Shown here in pieces: positions 1-8,534 of a stretch of 38,850 nucleotides of DNA (the first letter of the stretch is position 1; each line of letters starts with the position of its first letter). Source of the stretch: DAOTTW01 sp034437615 (GTDB lineage Bacteria > Chloroflexota > Anaerolineae > Aggregatilineales > Phototrophicaceae); the NCBI GenBank assembly GCA_034437615.1, contig DAOTTW010000127.1, forward strand, positions 1 through 38,850, written 5' to 3'. The notes beneath the pieces were generated by a model. The model was not told the origin of the DNA. It made no database searches and saw only the letters and a list, made by a program, of their open reading frames with translations. The translations under genes were made by a program, and so were the position numbers.

Positions 1-1345
1 CGCGCCACATCTCTGCGGCGGCCAGCACGCTTTCCAGCCAGTGGACCAGCGTACCCGTCTTGTATTTGTATTCGGCTTCTGAGGTGAGGCCAGCCGTATC
101 GAGTTCGTCCATGAGTTGACGCACGCGGTCCAGCATGACATCGATTTCGATCTCTAGCGGCACGTTCATTTGTGCCCAGTAGTTGCTGTAATTGTAGAAA
201 GACGGGCGGCGAATGTCGCTGGGCTTGGCGTTGATCTGGTTGCCGGGTTCGGTGACGTAGAGCTTTTCGCGCAGGTAGGCTACACGCTCATTGATGTCTT
301 CGGTGTGTTCGGCGTTCAGGTAGCGCGGCATGTGCTTGGCGGTCATCAGGGTGTTGATGGTGTAGTGACCATCGAACACAGGCAGCACGAAGGAGTCGAT
401 GGCATTACGCCCGATCAGCGATTCCTTCAGGAAGCCCTTCGACCCTGCGACGAGTAAATTGTGGCTCATCATCTCGTTGGCACGCAGCAGCAAGAAGGAT
501 TTCAGCATGGTGCCATGAAACGCGAGGAAGTCGCTATCGCTGTAGGCGACGGCGCGGTGATACAGGAAATCCAGGAAGGCTGCTTGTAGTGAAAGCTGAT
601 AGACCTGACGAAAGACGTTGCTGAAGTTAATCGGGTTGGTCTCGAAGATGCTTTTGCTCGATAGGTGGTCGATGGTGGCCGGGATTGCCGTCTTAGCCAT
701 ACGCATCCCAACGTAGGCGCACTGGTATTTGCTGGGCATAGCCATGCGCTGCACGATGGACAAACCGTGACCGCGCTTACCCATCAGGCGGCCAGGCCCG
801 TCGATGTCGTATTTGGTCAGTACCATGTTGCGCAAAACGTGTGTTTCCAGGCGCTCCCAGTTTTTGCAGCTACTACGTGGCACGAGGAACAACGACAGCG
901 AACGCGGTCCGTTCTGCGTTGGGTCGATTTTTGCCAGCACCATGTGGTAGTCGGCGTGATACGAATTATTGATGAGCCACTTTGCCCCTTTGATGTGGAA
1001 TTCGCGCTCGTTTGGGTCATCGGAGACCGGGGTAGCGGTGGTCTCACAACTCAGTAGGTCGGAGCCGACATGCTCCTCCGTCCAGCCAAGTGAAAAAATC
1101 GAATCCTTTAGTTCTTCGGCGATTTCGTGCTCATCTGACGCAGGTAGCATCATCCACGCCAGCATACTTGCGCCACCAGCGATCATGTAGCTTGGCTCGT
1201 CATCGAAGGCTTCCGTGCCGACGCGCATCGCGCCGATCATGTTGAAGTCTGGCGATAGTGCGTCGTATGAACCGCGCAGCGGACCGCGCAGATACTCGAA
1301 GTCTACGATTTCACCGAAGTCGGGGTGTTGGACAAATTCCGTCAT
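1..1345 (-). CDS. Acyl-CoA dehydrogenase family protein (C-terminus beyond window)
   Basis: The minus-strand frame is open for 448 codons from an ATG at 1345 to the left edge, so the C-terminus is missing. The protein resembles flavin-dependent acyl-CoA dehydrogenases, which oxidise acyl-CoA thioesters at C2-C3. The segment around residues 95-105 (LGWTEEHVGSDL) matches the family's TE-x-x-GSD motif in the middle beta domain. It is followed by strand-rich sequence (FHIKGAKWLINN) and then the helical C-terminal part, including RGHGLSIVQRMAM. The absence of a long N-terminal helical domain, and the general look, suggest the AidB-like or a large acyl-CoA dehydrogenase branch, but the substrate cannot be told. 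An AAGGT stretch lies about 7 nt before the start. A CRP-type palindrome sits about 270 bp upstream. Confidence 0.8.
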   Translation of the reverse strand, partial: MTEFVQHPDFGEIVDFEYLRGPLRGSYDALSPDFNMIGAMRVGTEAFDDEPSYMIAGGASMLAWMMLPASDEHEIAEELKDSIFSLGWTEEHVGSDLLSCETTATPVSDDPNEREFHIKGAKWLINNSYHADYHMVLAKIDPTQNGPRSLSLFLVPRSSCKNWERLETHVLRNMVLTKYDIDGPGRLMGKRGHGLSIVQRMAMPSKYQCAYVGMRMAKTAIPATIDHLSSKSIFETNPINFSNVFRQVYQLSLQAAFLDFLYHRAVAYSDSDFLAFHGTMLKSFLLLRANEMMSHNLLVAGSKGFLKESLIGRNAIDSFVLPVFDGHYTINTLMTAKHMPRYLNAEHTEDINERVAYLREKLYVTEPGNQINAKPSDIRRPSFYNYSNYWAQMNVPLEIEIDVMLDRVRQLMDELDTAGLTSEAEYKYKTGTLVHWLESVLAAAEMWR

Positions 1346-1745
1346 TTACATTACCTTTGCTTTGACTACCACTAATATCATTGTACTTGTACAGTGTAAG
1401 CGCATCTGGTGACTTGTCCGACGCTACAAGGGCATTTTTATCTGGATGTTTGCCGTAGCGAAAGTGCCTAGTGACCAGTATTACATGTGTTGCAAACGGC
1501 AAGAGTATAAGTAAGCCACTTTTGCCTAGCAAGTGTGGATTTAATTGGCTCTTCACCATAGAAACCGATTAAAAACGTGTTCCATGCATTTAAGTGTAGT
1601 AGATTGTGAGCATGTTGTGATATTTTTCACAGCGTTTTTTGCGTTTCACTTCCAAATAACCCTGAATGTTGTGATGGGTTACGGAATTGCTACAGTGTGG
1701 CCATAACAGTTACTTATCGGTCAGATAAGAGACAGGCTGCTGTTT
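1346..1745. other. 400-bp intergenic region without a gene
   Basis: This AT-rich gap lies between the arginase stop and the acyl-CoA dehydrogenase start, both on the minus strand. It holds a perfect CRP/FNR-type palindrome at 1616-1631, a second TGTTGTGAT half-site at 1667-1675 (the same 9-mer occurs at 1613-1621), an inverted repeat TGTAC-TT-GTACA at 1382-1393 close to the dehydrogenase start, and a small CTTATC/GATAAG stem at 1713-1729 just after the arginase stop. A short minus-strand frame at 1311-1559 has no family resemblance and overlaps the dehydrogenase start, so I do not call it a gene. Confidence 0.6.
1616..1631. promoter_or_regulatory. Candidate CRP/FNR-family operator
   Basis: The sequence is TGTGA-TATTTT-TCACA, an exact match to the TGTGA-N6-TCACA consensus of CRP-family regulators. 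By orientation it most likely serves the acyl-CoA dehydrogenase gene (start at 1345), although 270 bp is far for direct activation. No CRP-family gene lies in the window. Confidence 0.5.
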
Positions 1746-2645
1746 TCACAGGATGCGTTTACCGAATAGGCTGCATGTTAGCTCGACGGCGATACGGGCG
1801 GTTTCGTTGCGGTTATCGAGTATGGGGTTGATCTCTACAATGTCCATTGAACGCACTTTGCCTGTGTTGGCGAGCATTTCCATCAGGTAGTGTGCTTCGC
1901 GGTAGGTCAAGCCACCGGGGACGGGCGTGCCGACGCCGGGGGCGATGTTGGGGTCCAGGCTATCTAAATCCAGGCTGATGTGCAGGCGTTCGCAGTGTGC
2001 GACGTGGGCAAGCATGGCTTGCGCTATGGTACTGATGCCCTGCTCGTCTATTTGGCTCATGGTGCCGACAAAAACCTTGCTTTCATGCAAGAGTGCGCGT
2101 TCTTCGGCGTCCACATCGCGTGTGCCGATCATGGCAACCTGGGCAGGTGTTAGGATGGGTGCATTGTCGGCAATGGCTGTTAGCTTTGTCGGCCCGTGCC
2201 CTAGCAAGGCTGCAACTGACATGCCGTGAATATTGCCAGATGGTGATGTTTGCGGGGTATTCATGTCCGCATGTGCATCAATCCACAGAACGCCGATGTT
2301 TTGCTGTTTAGCCATCACTGCGATGGTGCCGATACTGATGCTGTGGTCACCGCCTAAAAAGATCACGGGTTCCTGTTGATTTAGATTGCCGGCATAGTCT
2401 GCAATACGTGTGCAGATTTCACTGACTTCGCGTAGATGATGCGCGTTGGTTATGTCCGTTTGTTCGCTAATTTGTTCGGCTTGCAGCACGTTGATATTGC
2501 CATAATCGTTGATGTGATAGCCCAGCCTGTGTAAGCCTTCCTGTAAATTGGCATAGCGTATGGCACTTGGTCCCATGTCCACGCCACGCCGACTCTGACC
2601 CAGGTCCATTGGTATGCCGATGATGTGCAGCGCGTTATTTGACAT
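1746..2645 (-). CDS. rocF: Arginase
   Basis: Arginase hydrolyses L-arginine to ornithine and urea with a binuclear manganese centre. The 299 residues carry the family signatures in order: GGDHS (His101), DAHADMN (Asp123, His125, Asp127), and SLDLDSLDP further on, followed by the PGGLTYREAHYLME helix and VEINPILD. All metal-ligand positions appear present and the length is normal for bacterial arginases. The frame extends 31 codons upstream, but the ATG at 2645 is preferred: GAGG lies 6 nt before it and the protein then begins with the conserved strand NALHIIGIPMDLGQSRRGVD. It is divergent from the membrane-protein gene at 2793, with 147 bp between them. Agmatinase or formiminoglutamase are less likely because the N-terminal SRRGVDMGP motif is arginase-like. 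Confidence 0.92.
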   Translation of the reverse strand: MSNNALHIIGIPMDLGQSRRGVDMGPSAIRYANLQEGLHRLGYHINDYGNINVLQAEQISEQTDITNAHHLREVSEICTRIADYAGNLNQQEPVIFLGGDHSISIGTIAVMAKQQNIGVLWIDAHADMNTPQTSPSGNIHGMSVAALLGHGPTKLTAIADNAPILTPAQVAMIGTRDVDAEERALLHESKVFVGTMSQIDEQGISTIAQAMLAHVAHCERLHISLDLDSLDPNIAPGVGTPVPGGLTYREAHYLMEMLANTGKVRSMDIVEINPILDNRNETARIAVELTCSLFGKRIL

Positions 2646-2792
2646 TGTATCCTCGCATTTGTGTTGTGTATTGCTGACAGTTTGCCGTATGGATTGGCCA
2701 TTGGGCAAGCGTGTATTCAGACTGTCGTTGTCATGCACTAGAATGCCGCTTGATTATCTCCACTGCTGCTAATTGATAAGGATTATTGTTCG

Positions 2793-5700
2793 TTGATGAT
2801 GAAGCACAGGTTATTGCAAAGTGGGTTGATCGCTGTAACGCTGGTGTGTTTGTGTCTGCCCGCTATCCACGCGCTAACACATGGTCCGTTGTTGCGCACC
2901 GATGATGGTGAATTGCATATTTTGCGCGTGGTTGCCCTTGACCATGCTATTGATGTGACAGGTGCTTTATGGCCGCGTTATGTGCCTGGCATTGCGAATG
3001 GTTACGGTGCGCCGCTTTTCGGTTTTTATCCAGCGGGGTCCTATTATTTGCCATTGCTGCTGCATGATGTCGGTTTTTCCTATGCGGATGCATGGCGGTG
3101 GGGTTTAGCGCTGTATTTGGTATTGGCTGCGGGTGGTGCTTACCTGTTGACGGCGCAATGGTCGAATTGTTCAGGTGGTTTTGTTGGCGCGGCTGCCTAT
3201 GTGTATGCACCGTATGTGTTGTTTGATGCTGTCACACGTGGTGCAAGCGCTGAGGTAGCGGCGTTGGCCCTGCTGCCCTGGGTGTTGTGGGGATTTTGTC
3301 GGCTTGCGCTTCGTGGTCAGCGGTTGGATTTTGTGCTAAGTGTGTTGGTTTTTGCCTGCTTCGCGTTGATGCATAACGTCACAACGCTGTATGGCACATT
3401 GATCCTTGCGGGTCTGTGTGTGTTTTTATGGCTGTTGTCACAGGATAAAGTGCGGGTATTCAGTCGGCTTTTTAGTGCGGGTGTTATTGGCTTGAGTCTA
3501 AGTGCATTTTTCCTGGTGCCCGCTCTGTTGGAGAAGGAGGTCGTTCGCATTGACGCTGTTATGCAGGGCTTTGATGCGCTCAACGTAACGAATTCACTGC
3601 GAGGTTTGCCTGAGATTTTCTCATTGCCGCAAACTGCGGACCCGACGAGGTTGAACGCACAAGTTCCTGTTGCATTAGGCTGGCCACAAACGATATTGGC
3701 TTCGGTGGGTTTAGGGTTTGCGTTTTATCAGCATTCAGCTAAGAGCGTAAGTCTACTTACGGGATTGCTGGCTTGTGTTGCTGCGACCATCATTTTTCTA
3801 AACACACCCCTTGCTGCATCGGTGTGGCGCGTGTTGCCTTTGGCTGATTACACATGGGAAGCATGGCGCACGCTAGGCATCGCTAGCCTTTTGCTGGCGT
3901 GGTTGGCGGGGATCAGTGCGGTGGGGTTAGCTTCATTGTTATCGTTTGAACGTTTGCGTTTCACTATGTTCGCGTTGATTATCACGCTCATAGGCATTTA
4001 TGGTTTTTCCTGGCTTTACGGTCCGCCCTTGAATTTCAACCCCACATCTATCGAGAGTGTACAAACTTATGAGCGTAAAACGGGCAAGTTTGCTTTAGCC
4101 TCATATGCGGAATATTTGCCTCTGCACGCTAACATAGAAATGCTTGGCACAGGTCCATCACAAACAGCAGCATTCATGCCTGCCAGTGATAATGAGACGG
4201 ATGACATGGCAAGCGATGGACTATCTGAGCAATTTGAAGTTCAGGCTTCGGATGCGCAACGTTTCACATTTAACCGGTTATACACCCCAGCTTGGCGTGC
4301 TGAGTTTGTGCCTGCCTCTGGCCGACGTGTTCAACTTGCGGTTTTGCCTGATGAGTCAGGTTTGGTCGCGGTTGATGTCGAACAAGGTAACGGCGTGCTG
4401 CATGTTTGGTTAGATGACACGCCGATGGAGCGACTTGGTTTGTCAGTGACTCTATTGGGATTTGGGTGTTTTCTGCTGGTTGCGGGCTGGTTTCCGTATG
4501 GCCGTTCTGTTTCTGGTATGCGAAGGACAGACAGAGAACATTTTCCGTATGTATTGGCTGGATTGGTGAGTTTGGTTGGCATTATCCTTTTTGCGGGGAA
4601 GGTGCTTGTCGTTGATACCAACGATAATATCCTGCGTACCACACGCTATGATGGTGAGACGATACAAGACGTTGAGCATCAGGCTGCTATTGGTTTTCGA
4701 CACGGTTTGCAGTTAATAGCATTCGAGCAACCTGAGACTATTCCTGCCGGTAACGCGGCACTAATTACCCTTTACTGGACAGTAAATACGTCGCAGGATC
4801 GTGATGATTTTTCTAGTAACGTGACGCTACGAGATGCGAACGGACTGATTGTGGCGAATGTGGGTTCATTTATGCCGGGTGGTATTGCTACGCGACATTG
4901 GCAAACGGGCTTGTATGTGGTTGAGCAACTAACGTTGCCAATACTGAGGACGATGCCACCCGGAGATTACACGCTGTATGTGAGCCTATACGACCCGGAG
5001 ACACGTCAACCACTTGACGTGTTGAATGCTGCTGGGAATCCTGTCGGTGTAGACACTCAATTAGGCTTGGTCCGTATCTTGCGACCTGATGGCACTGTAC
5101 CATCTGCTCAAAATACGCGGCGCATCGCAGAAACGCCATTTGGGTTTGCTTCATCAGATGGCTTGCCGAAAATAGCACAAGTCGGTGAGTCTTTTAATTT
5201 AAGCATCATGTGGCAAGCAAAAGAACGACCTGCGCAGGATTATCAGATGCGGCTGGTTTGGAGAGATGCGGACGATCATTTGGGGGGTACATCTGCGCAA
5301 TTCCCATTAACCGCAGGCTATCTCACTTCGCAATGGCAACAGTACGATATATGGCAAGGATTGCACCGCATGTACGTTCCTGGTGCACTGGATGATGGTG
5401 AATACAGTGTCTATTTACAGGCCATTGCAGAGGATGATTCGCTGCTGTCTGACTCGGTTTATCTTGGTAGCGTTGATATTAGCGTGCCACAGCGGACGTA
5501 TGCACTGCCCCCGGAAACTGTCATGCAGCAACTTGCTGATGTTGGCTGGAACAATGGCATACGTCTACTTGGTTACACGTGGGATGATTCCGTAAGTGAA
5601 CTTACGCTATGGTGGCAAGCAACGGAGGCTCTCTATCGGGATTTACGTTTGTTCGTGCATTTACTGGACAGTGACAGGATTTTGGCCCAAAGTGATAGTA

Positions 5701-5891
5701 TGCCCGCTGATTGGACGCGACCTACAACTGGATGGGCTGTTGATGAGGTGATCGAAACACAACACGTGTTATCGGCAGATTGCTACGACTGCACGTTGCG
5801 TATTGGTTGGTATGATCCGCTGACGGGTGAAAGGGTTAGCTTGCAAAGTGGAGACGACTCATTCATTTTGAGTGATGCAATACAGAAATAG
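2793..5891 (+). CDS. Large polytopic membrane protein, PTPS-related / GT-C-like, with C-terminal beta-sandwich repeats
   Basis: This 1032-residue protein resembles the family annotated as 6-pyruvoyl-tetrahydropterin synthase-related membrane protein, which shares the topology of GT-C glycosyltransferases. The name does not reflect pterin chemistry. About the first 600 residues contain many hydrophobic helices, with a conserved-looking RTDDGELH acidic motif after the first helix; such Asp-rich loops hold the catalytic base in GT-C enzymes. Residues 610-1032 are soluble and beta-rich and appear to contain about three related modules of roughly 120 residues, each with an L-x-x-Y/W-W strand and a YDP-x-T-G/R-type turn (YDPETRQPL, YDPLTGERV). 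The role is unknown; assembly of envelope glycans or glycoproteins is an inference. Start ATG at 2793 or 2796; AAGGA lies about 14 nt upstream. GC and codon use look lower than in the right half of the window. Confidence 0.7.
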   Translation: MMMKHRLLQSGLIAVTLVCLCLPAIHALTHGPLLRTDDGELHILRVVALDHAIDVTGALWPRYVPGIANGYGAPLFGFYPAGSYYLPLLLHDVGFSYADAWRWGLALYLVLAAGGAYLLTAQWSNCSGGFVGAAAYVYAPYVLFDAVTRGASAEVAALALLPWVLWGFCRLALRGQRLDFVLSVLVFACFALMHNVTTLYGTLILAGLCVFLWLLSQDKVRVFSRLFSAGVIGLSLSAFFLVPALLEKEVVRIDAVMQGFDALNVTNSLRGLPEIFSLPQTADPTRLNAQVPVALGWPQTILASVGLGFAFYQHSAKSVSLLTGLLACVAATIIFLNTPLAASVWRVLPLADYTWEAWRTLGIASLLLAWLAGISAVGLASLLSFERLRFTMFALIITLIGIYGFSWLYGPPLNFNPTSIESVQTYERKTGKFALASYAEYLPLHANIEMLGTGPSQTAAFMPASDNETDDMASDGLSEQFEVQASDAQRFTFNRLYTPAWRAEFVPASGRRVQLAVLPDESGLVAVDVEQGNGVLHVWLDDTPMERLGLSVTLLGFGCFLLVAGWFPYGRSVSGMRRTDREHFPYVLAGLVSLVGIILFAGKVLVVDTNDNILRTTRYDGETIQDVEHQAAIGFRHGLQLIAFEQPETIPAGNAALITLYWTVNTSQDRDDFSSNVTLRDANGLIVANVGSFMPGGIATRHWQTGLYVVEQLTLPILRTMPPGDYTLYVSLYDPETRQPLDVLNAAGNPVGVDTQLGLVRILRPDGTVPSAQNTRRIAETPFGFASSDGLPKIAQVGESFNLSIMWQAKERPAQDYQMRLVWRDADDHLGGTSAQFPLTAGYLTSQWQQYDIWQGLHRMYVPGALDDGEYSVYLQAIAEDDSLLSDSVYLGSVDISVPQRTYALPPETVMQQLADVGWNNGIRLLGYTWDDSVSELTLWWQATEALYRDLRLFVHLLDSDRILAQSDSMPADWTRPTTGWAVDEVIETQHVLSADCYDCTLRIGWYDPLTGERVSLQSGDDSFILSDAIQK
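3746..3761. promoter_or_regulatory. Candidate parS-like palindrome, copy 1
   Basis: CGTAAGT-CT-ACTTACG is a perfect 7+2+7 inverted repeat inside the membrane-protein gene. It is one of three copies near parAB; see also 5591 and 6218. Confidence 0.5.
5591..5606. promoter_or_regulatory. Candidate parS-like palindrome, copy 2
   Basis: CGTAAGT-GA-ACTTACG is a perfect inverted repeat near the 3' end of the membrane-protein gene, about 350 bp from the parB stop codon. It shares the preceding bases ATTC with copy 3. Confidence 0.55.
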
Positions 5892-5906
5892 TTTGCTGTG
5901 AAGCGC

Positions 5907-5938
5907 GGGCTGTGTGCTTAGACACAGCCCCGTATTGT
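5907..5938. terminator. Stem-loop terminator between convergent genes
   Basis: GGGCTGTGT (5907-5915), loop GCTTAG, then ACACAGCCC (5922-5930) form a perfect 9-bp stem 15 nt after the membrane-protein stop codon. It is followed by a T-rich stretch (GTATTGTTT). ParB ends at 5939 on the other strand, so the hairpin could stop transcription from both sides. Confidence 0.7.
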
Positions 5939-7381
5939 TTACGCATCTTCATCAAAAAGTTGTTGCTGACGCCGTTCGAGTGCACGTGTTAAATTGTCAA
6001 AGTAAGCAAGCACCTTCTCGCGCTCCGACGGTCCGAGCTTGGCGAATTCCCGCTCTAAGGCACCGACACGGTAACGATCTACCAGTAAGCCAAACTTGCC
6101 CAGGCTACCGCGCTCTTTTGCGGCTTTGTCCTGCTTTGATTTTGCGACATCTGCAATGGATGGTTGATTTGCTATCGCGGTATCTTCTTCGTGCAGGTCA
6201 ATAAGCTCGGCGTATTCCGTAAGTGCACTTACTGGATAGCCGTCTCGCCGTGCTATGCGTAACGCTCGACGGATGACATCTTCTTCGTCACGCGCCGGTT
6301 GCAAAATATCCTTGTCAATCGCATTTTGCGACCAGTTCAAATCATCCGCAAGGTTCCAAACGACATCAGGCAAGCGTAGCAATCGTCGGTACTGACGAAT
6401 TTGCACGGCATTCTTGAAGCCCATCGCATTCACAACACGCTCAGCCTGGCCATGCGGTACGCGGTATACCGAACCATCATCAACCTGCGCATAAAATAGG
6501 CGATCCGCCTCAAAAGCATCGTAAGGCTTGAAACGTCTGTTGCGTGCCTCATACAAATCCATCAGCAAACGCGCTAATTGACGTGCTTTGCCGATGCCAT
6601 TCAAGTCATTGCGTGCATTGTTCTCACTAGCTTGTCGCCAGATGTCCACCCGATCAACGCGGCGAGCATGAATATTTGCATATTCTGTACTGCCTGTGCC
6701 ACGTGTCATCTCGTACCAGTGCAACAGATGGTAGGCCAACCAACGACGCTCGCCTGTCTCCAACATGTAGCCTGCTGGGTGCGGGGCGATCGTGATCGGA
6801 TTCATCAAACTGTGTTTGCGGATATTGGCCGCCAAGTCGATGACTTGCAGCAACGCATATTCAATCGCGCCGAGTTTGCGATTGAGGTTACTGTAGGGTG
6901 TGATGTATCGGGCAATCGTGTTGTTTTCGGCGGTATCGTCACCAGCGTCTTCAGGCAAATCAGCAGGAGCGCGCTCGGTAACGGTGCCTTCAAGATATGC
7001 CTCTATGTTGATCGCTTCCCCATCACGCTCGTGCTGTACTTCTTTCATCCACATGTCAAATAGGTGTGCCATGCTCTCAAAATCAGGCGAGGCATTAACC
7101 CAGTGCTTGCTGCGGATTTCATACGGTACCGTGCGCCGAGGCTGCGCAGGGTCCGGGTGGATGCGTTCAATCGGCGTTGGACTCGCACGCAATGGTTTCT
7201 GCAATGGCTGATCGGCCACCTGACTGTCATACAATAGATTCGCACCCTCAGTTGCCGTGAGGTTTTGCAATGGAGGCACAGTAGGCGTTTCGTTGTTTTC
7301 AGCCTCGTCATTCTCGCTGGACCAGTCATCCAACCCTGAAATGTTATTAACGGCTGCGCCGCGATTACGTCGCTTCGACAT
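5939..7381 (-). CDS. parB: ParB/Spo0J-family partition protein
   Basis: ParB proteins bind parS DNA, hydrolyse CTP and spread, working with ParA to segregate DNA. Visible features: an N-terminal box with IHPDPAQPRR near residue 75; after it HSLMNPITI and the CTP-binding-type GERRW motif near residue 210; then ENNARNDLNGIGKARQLARLL; then a helix-turn-helix region (MGFKNAVQIRQYRRLLRLPDVVW). The spacing is unusual: about 115 residues, partly acidic, separate QPRR from the NPI/GERR part, where normal ParB proteins have about 30. At 480 residues it is long for the family. Its start overlaps the parA stop by 17 bp, which suggests translational coupling. The C-terminus (ALERRQQQLFDEDA) is charged and helical. 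A palindrome like those in the neighbouring gene lies inside its own coding sequence at 6218. Confidence 0.85.
   Translation of the reverse strand: MSKRRNRGAAVNNISGLDDWSSENDEAENNETPTVPPLQNLTATEGANLLYDSQVADQPLQKPLRASPTPIERIHPDPAQPRRTVPYEIRSKHWVNASPDFESMAHLFDMWMKEVQHERDGEAINIEAYLEGTVTERAPADLPEDAGDDTAENNTIARYITPYSNLNRKLGAIEYALLQVIDLAANIRKHSLMNPITIAPHPAGYMLETGERRWLAYHLLHWYEMTRGTGSTEYANIHARRVDRVDIWRQASENNARNDLNGIGKARQLARLLMDLYEARNRRFKPYDAFEADRLFYAQVDDGSVYRVPHGQAERVVNAMGFKNAVQIRQYRRLLRLPDVVWNLADDLNWSQNAIDKDILQPARDEEDVIRRALRIARRDGYPVSALTEYAELIDLHEEDTAIANQPSIADVAKSKQDKAAKERGSLGKFGLLVDRYRVGALEREFAKLGPSEREKVLAYFDNLTRALERRQQQLFDEDA
6218..6233. promoter_or_regulatory. Candidate parS-like palindrome, copy 3
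   Basis: CGTAAGT-GC-ACTTACT has one mismatch at the outermost base of the right arm relative to the other two copies. It lies within parB. Confidence 0.5.
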
Positions 7382-8183
7382 CTATGGCCCTTTCTTTTGC
7401 TAATTTAACGACTTTCCACGCCTCACCCGCAACCGGATGATCGTAGGCATAGCGAAATACTGAAATTTGCCGCGCCATCGCCTCCTCCCACACCACGCTC
7501 ATCGGCAACGGCGTCCATACCATCTTGCCAAAACCCTGCTTGAGTTGTTGCAATTTCTCGCGGTGTTCTAGCGTCTTTGCACGAAACTTCGTTGGGATGA
7601 TGCCGGTGAGCTTAATGTCCTCGAGTCCGCTTTGTTGCTTCTGCTTGCTAAAGCCCGTCGTCGCCTTCACTGACGTAACCAGCCCGTCAAAGCTCAGATA
7701 AGTTACCTCGGTTGGGTACAAAATGTGATGCGTCGCCAGGTAAATATGTGCGTGAAACGGTGATGGCGTCGGGCTGGTGTCGATGATGACGACATCGACT
7801 ACGTTGCGCTGCTGTAAATCGGCTAATTTTTCACGAATCGCAAAAAATTCATTTTCCAATGCCTGTGAAATCAAGCGCGTTTCGCGGTTGCCCGGCACCA
7901 CATACAAACGCCCCTTCGGTTCCGTTTTAATGTTTGGTGGCAAAAAACGATCTGCATCCACAGGCACAATCACACCCGGATCGTTGAAATCGGCATCGCG
8001 GACGAGCAAATCATACATGCCGTGTGCTTTTGGGATGCCAAACGATAGCGTCAAATGCCCCTGTGGGTCCGCATCCATCAGCAACACACGATAGCCCATG
8101 ATCGCCAGCCCTGCCCCGATGGTGCCCGCCATTGTCGTCTTGCCAACGCCACCTTTTTCATTCAAGAACGTGATGACCTTCAT
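7365..8183 (-). CDS. parA: ParA-family ATPase
   Basis: This 272-residue protein is a deviant-Walker P-loop ATPase of the ParA/Soj family. It begins MKVITFLNEKGGVGKTT, with the Walker A motif at residues 10-17, followed by LLMDADPQGHLTLSFG and a Walker B strand VVIIDTSPTPS. ATP-bound ParA dimers bind DNA and are released by ParB, which moves parS-carrying DNA. The ATG at 8183 has a strong AAGGAGG site 8 nt upstream. It lacks the N-terminal helix-turn-helix of large plasmid ParA proteins, so it is of the short (chromosomal or type Ib) size. The gene is followed directly by parB with a 17-bp overlap. An FeS-free MinD or a cellulose-type BcsQ is less likely given the ParB neighbour. Confidence 0.88.
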   Translation of the reverse strand: MKVITFLNEKGGVGKTTMAGTIGAGLAIMGYRVLLMDADPQGHLTLSFGIPKAHGMYDLLVRDADFNDPGVIVPVDADRFLPPNIKTEPKGRLYVVPGNRETRLISQALENEFFAIREKLADLQQRNVVDVVIIDTSPTPSPFHAHIYLATHHILYPTEVTYLSFDGLVTSVKATTGFSKQKQQSGLEDIKLTGIIPTKFRAKTLEHREKLQQLKQGFGKMVWTPLPMSVVWEEAMARQISVFRYAYDHPVAGEAWKVVKLAKERAIDVEAT

Positions 8184-8534
8184 ATCTTCGGCCTCCTTGA
8201 TCTATTTTCACCGTCTTGTCGGCGGCAAATTGTGTACGGTCAGTGCGCCTATTGTACCGATAATCGCACGTAGAACGCAGCACCGTTTAGCTATGATAAG
8301 TGATAGGCGTCTAATTGTAGAGGCGCAATGAAGCAGTAACGTCAGTGCATAATGCAGCACAGTGGCACACGTTCTGCCGCAGGTTTATCTATACGGTATA
8401 CATACCATACCAACAGCACAGCGCAGCATCCACCCTACCCCCAGCTTGATAGGGCAGGTGCAATATCCCAAATGAACACATCAGCCATGCGAAAATTGCC
8501 GCGAACTTATCACGACACTTATCAGATGCAACAC
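8184..8534. other. 351-bp intergenic region upstream of parA, with short repeats
   Basis: No gene is seen here. A TACAAT candidate -10 for parA lies on the minus strand at about 8252-8257. Three direct copies of ACTTATC occur at 8505-8511, 8517-8523 and 8533-8539 (the last overlaps the amylosucrase stop), and one inverted copy GATAAGT at 8295-8301. The heptamer resembles the right arm ACTTACG of the candidate parS palindrome. An inverted repeat GGTAT-AC-ATACC lies at 8395-8406. A plus-strand frame at 8352-8582 has no recognisable content. Confidence 0.5.

Noticed and set aside
1713..1729. Arginase terminator (CTTATC/GATAAG stem)
   Set aside because: Only six AT-rich pairs and no U tract on the minus-strand transcript.
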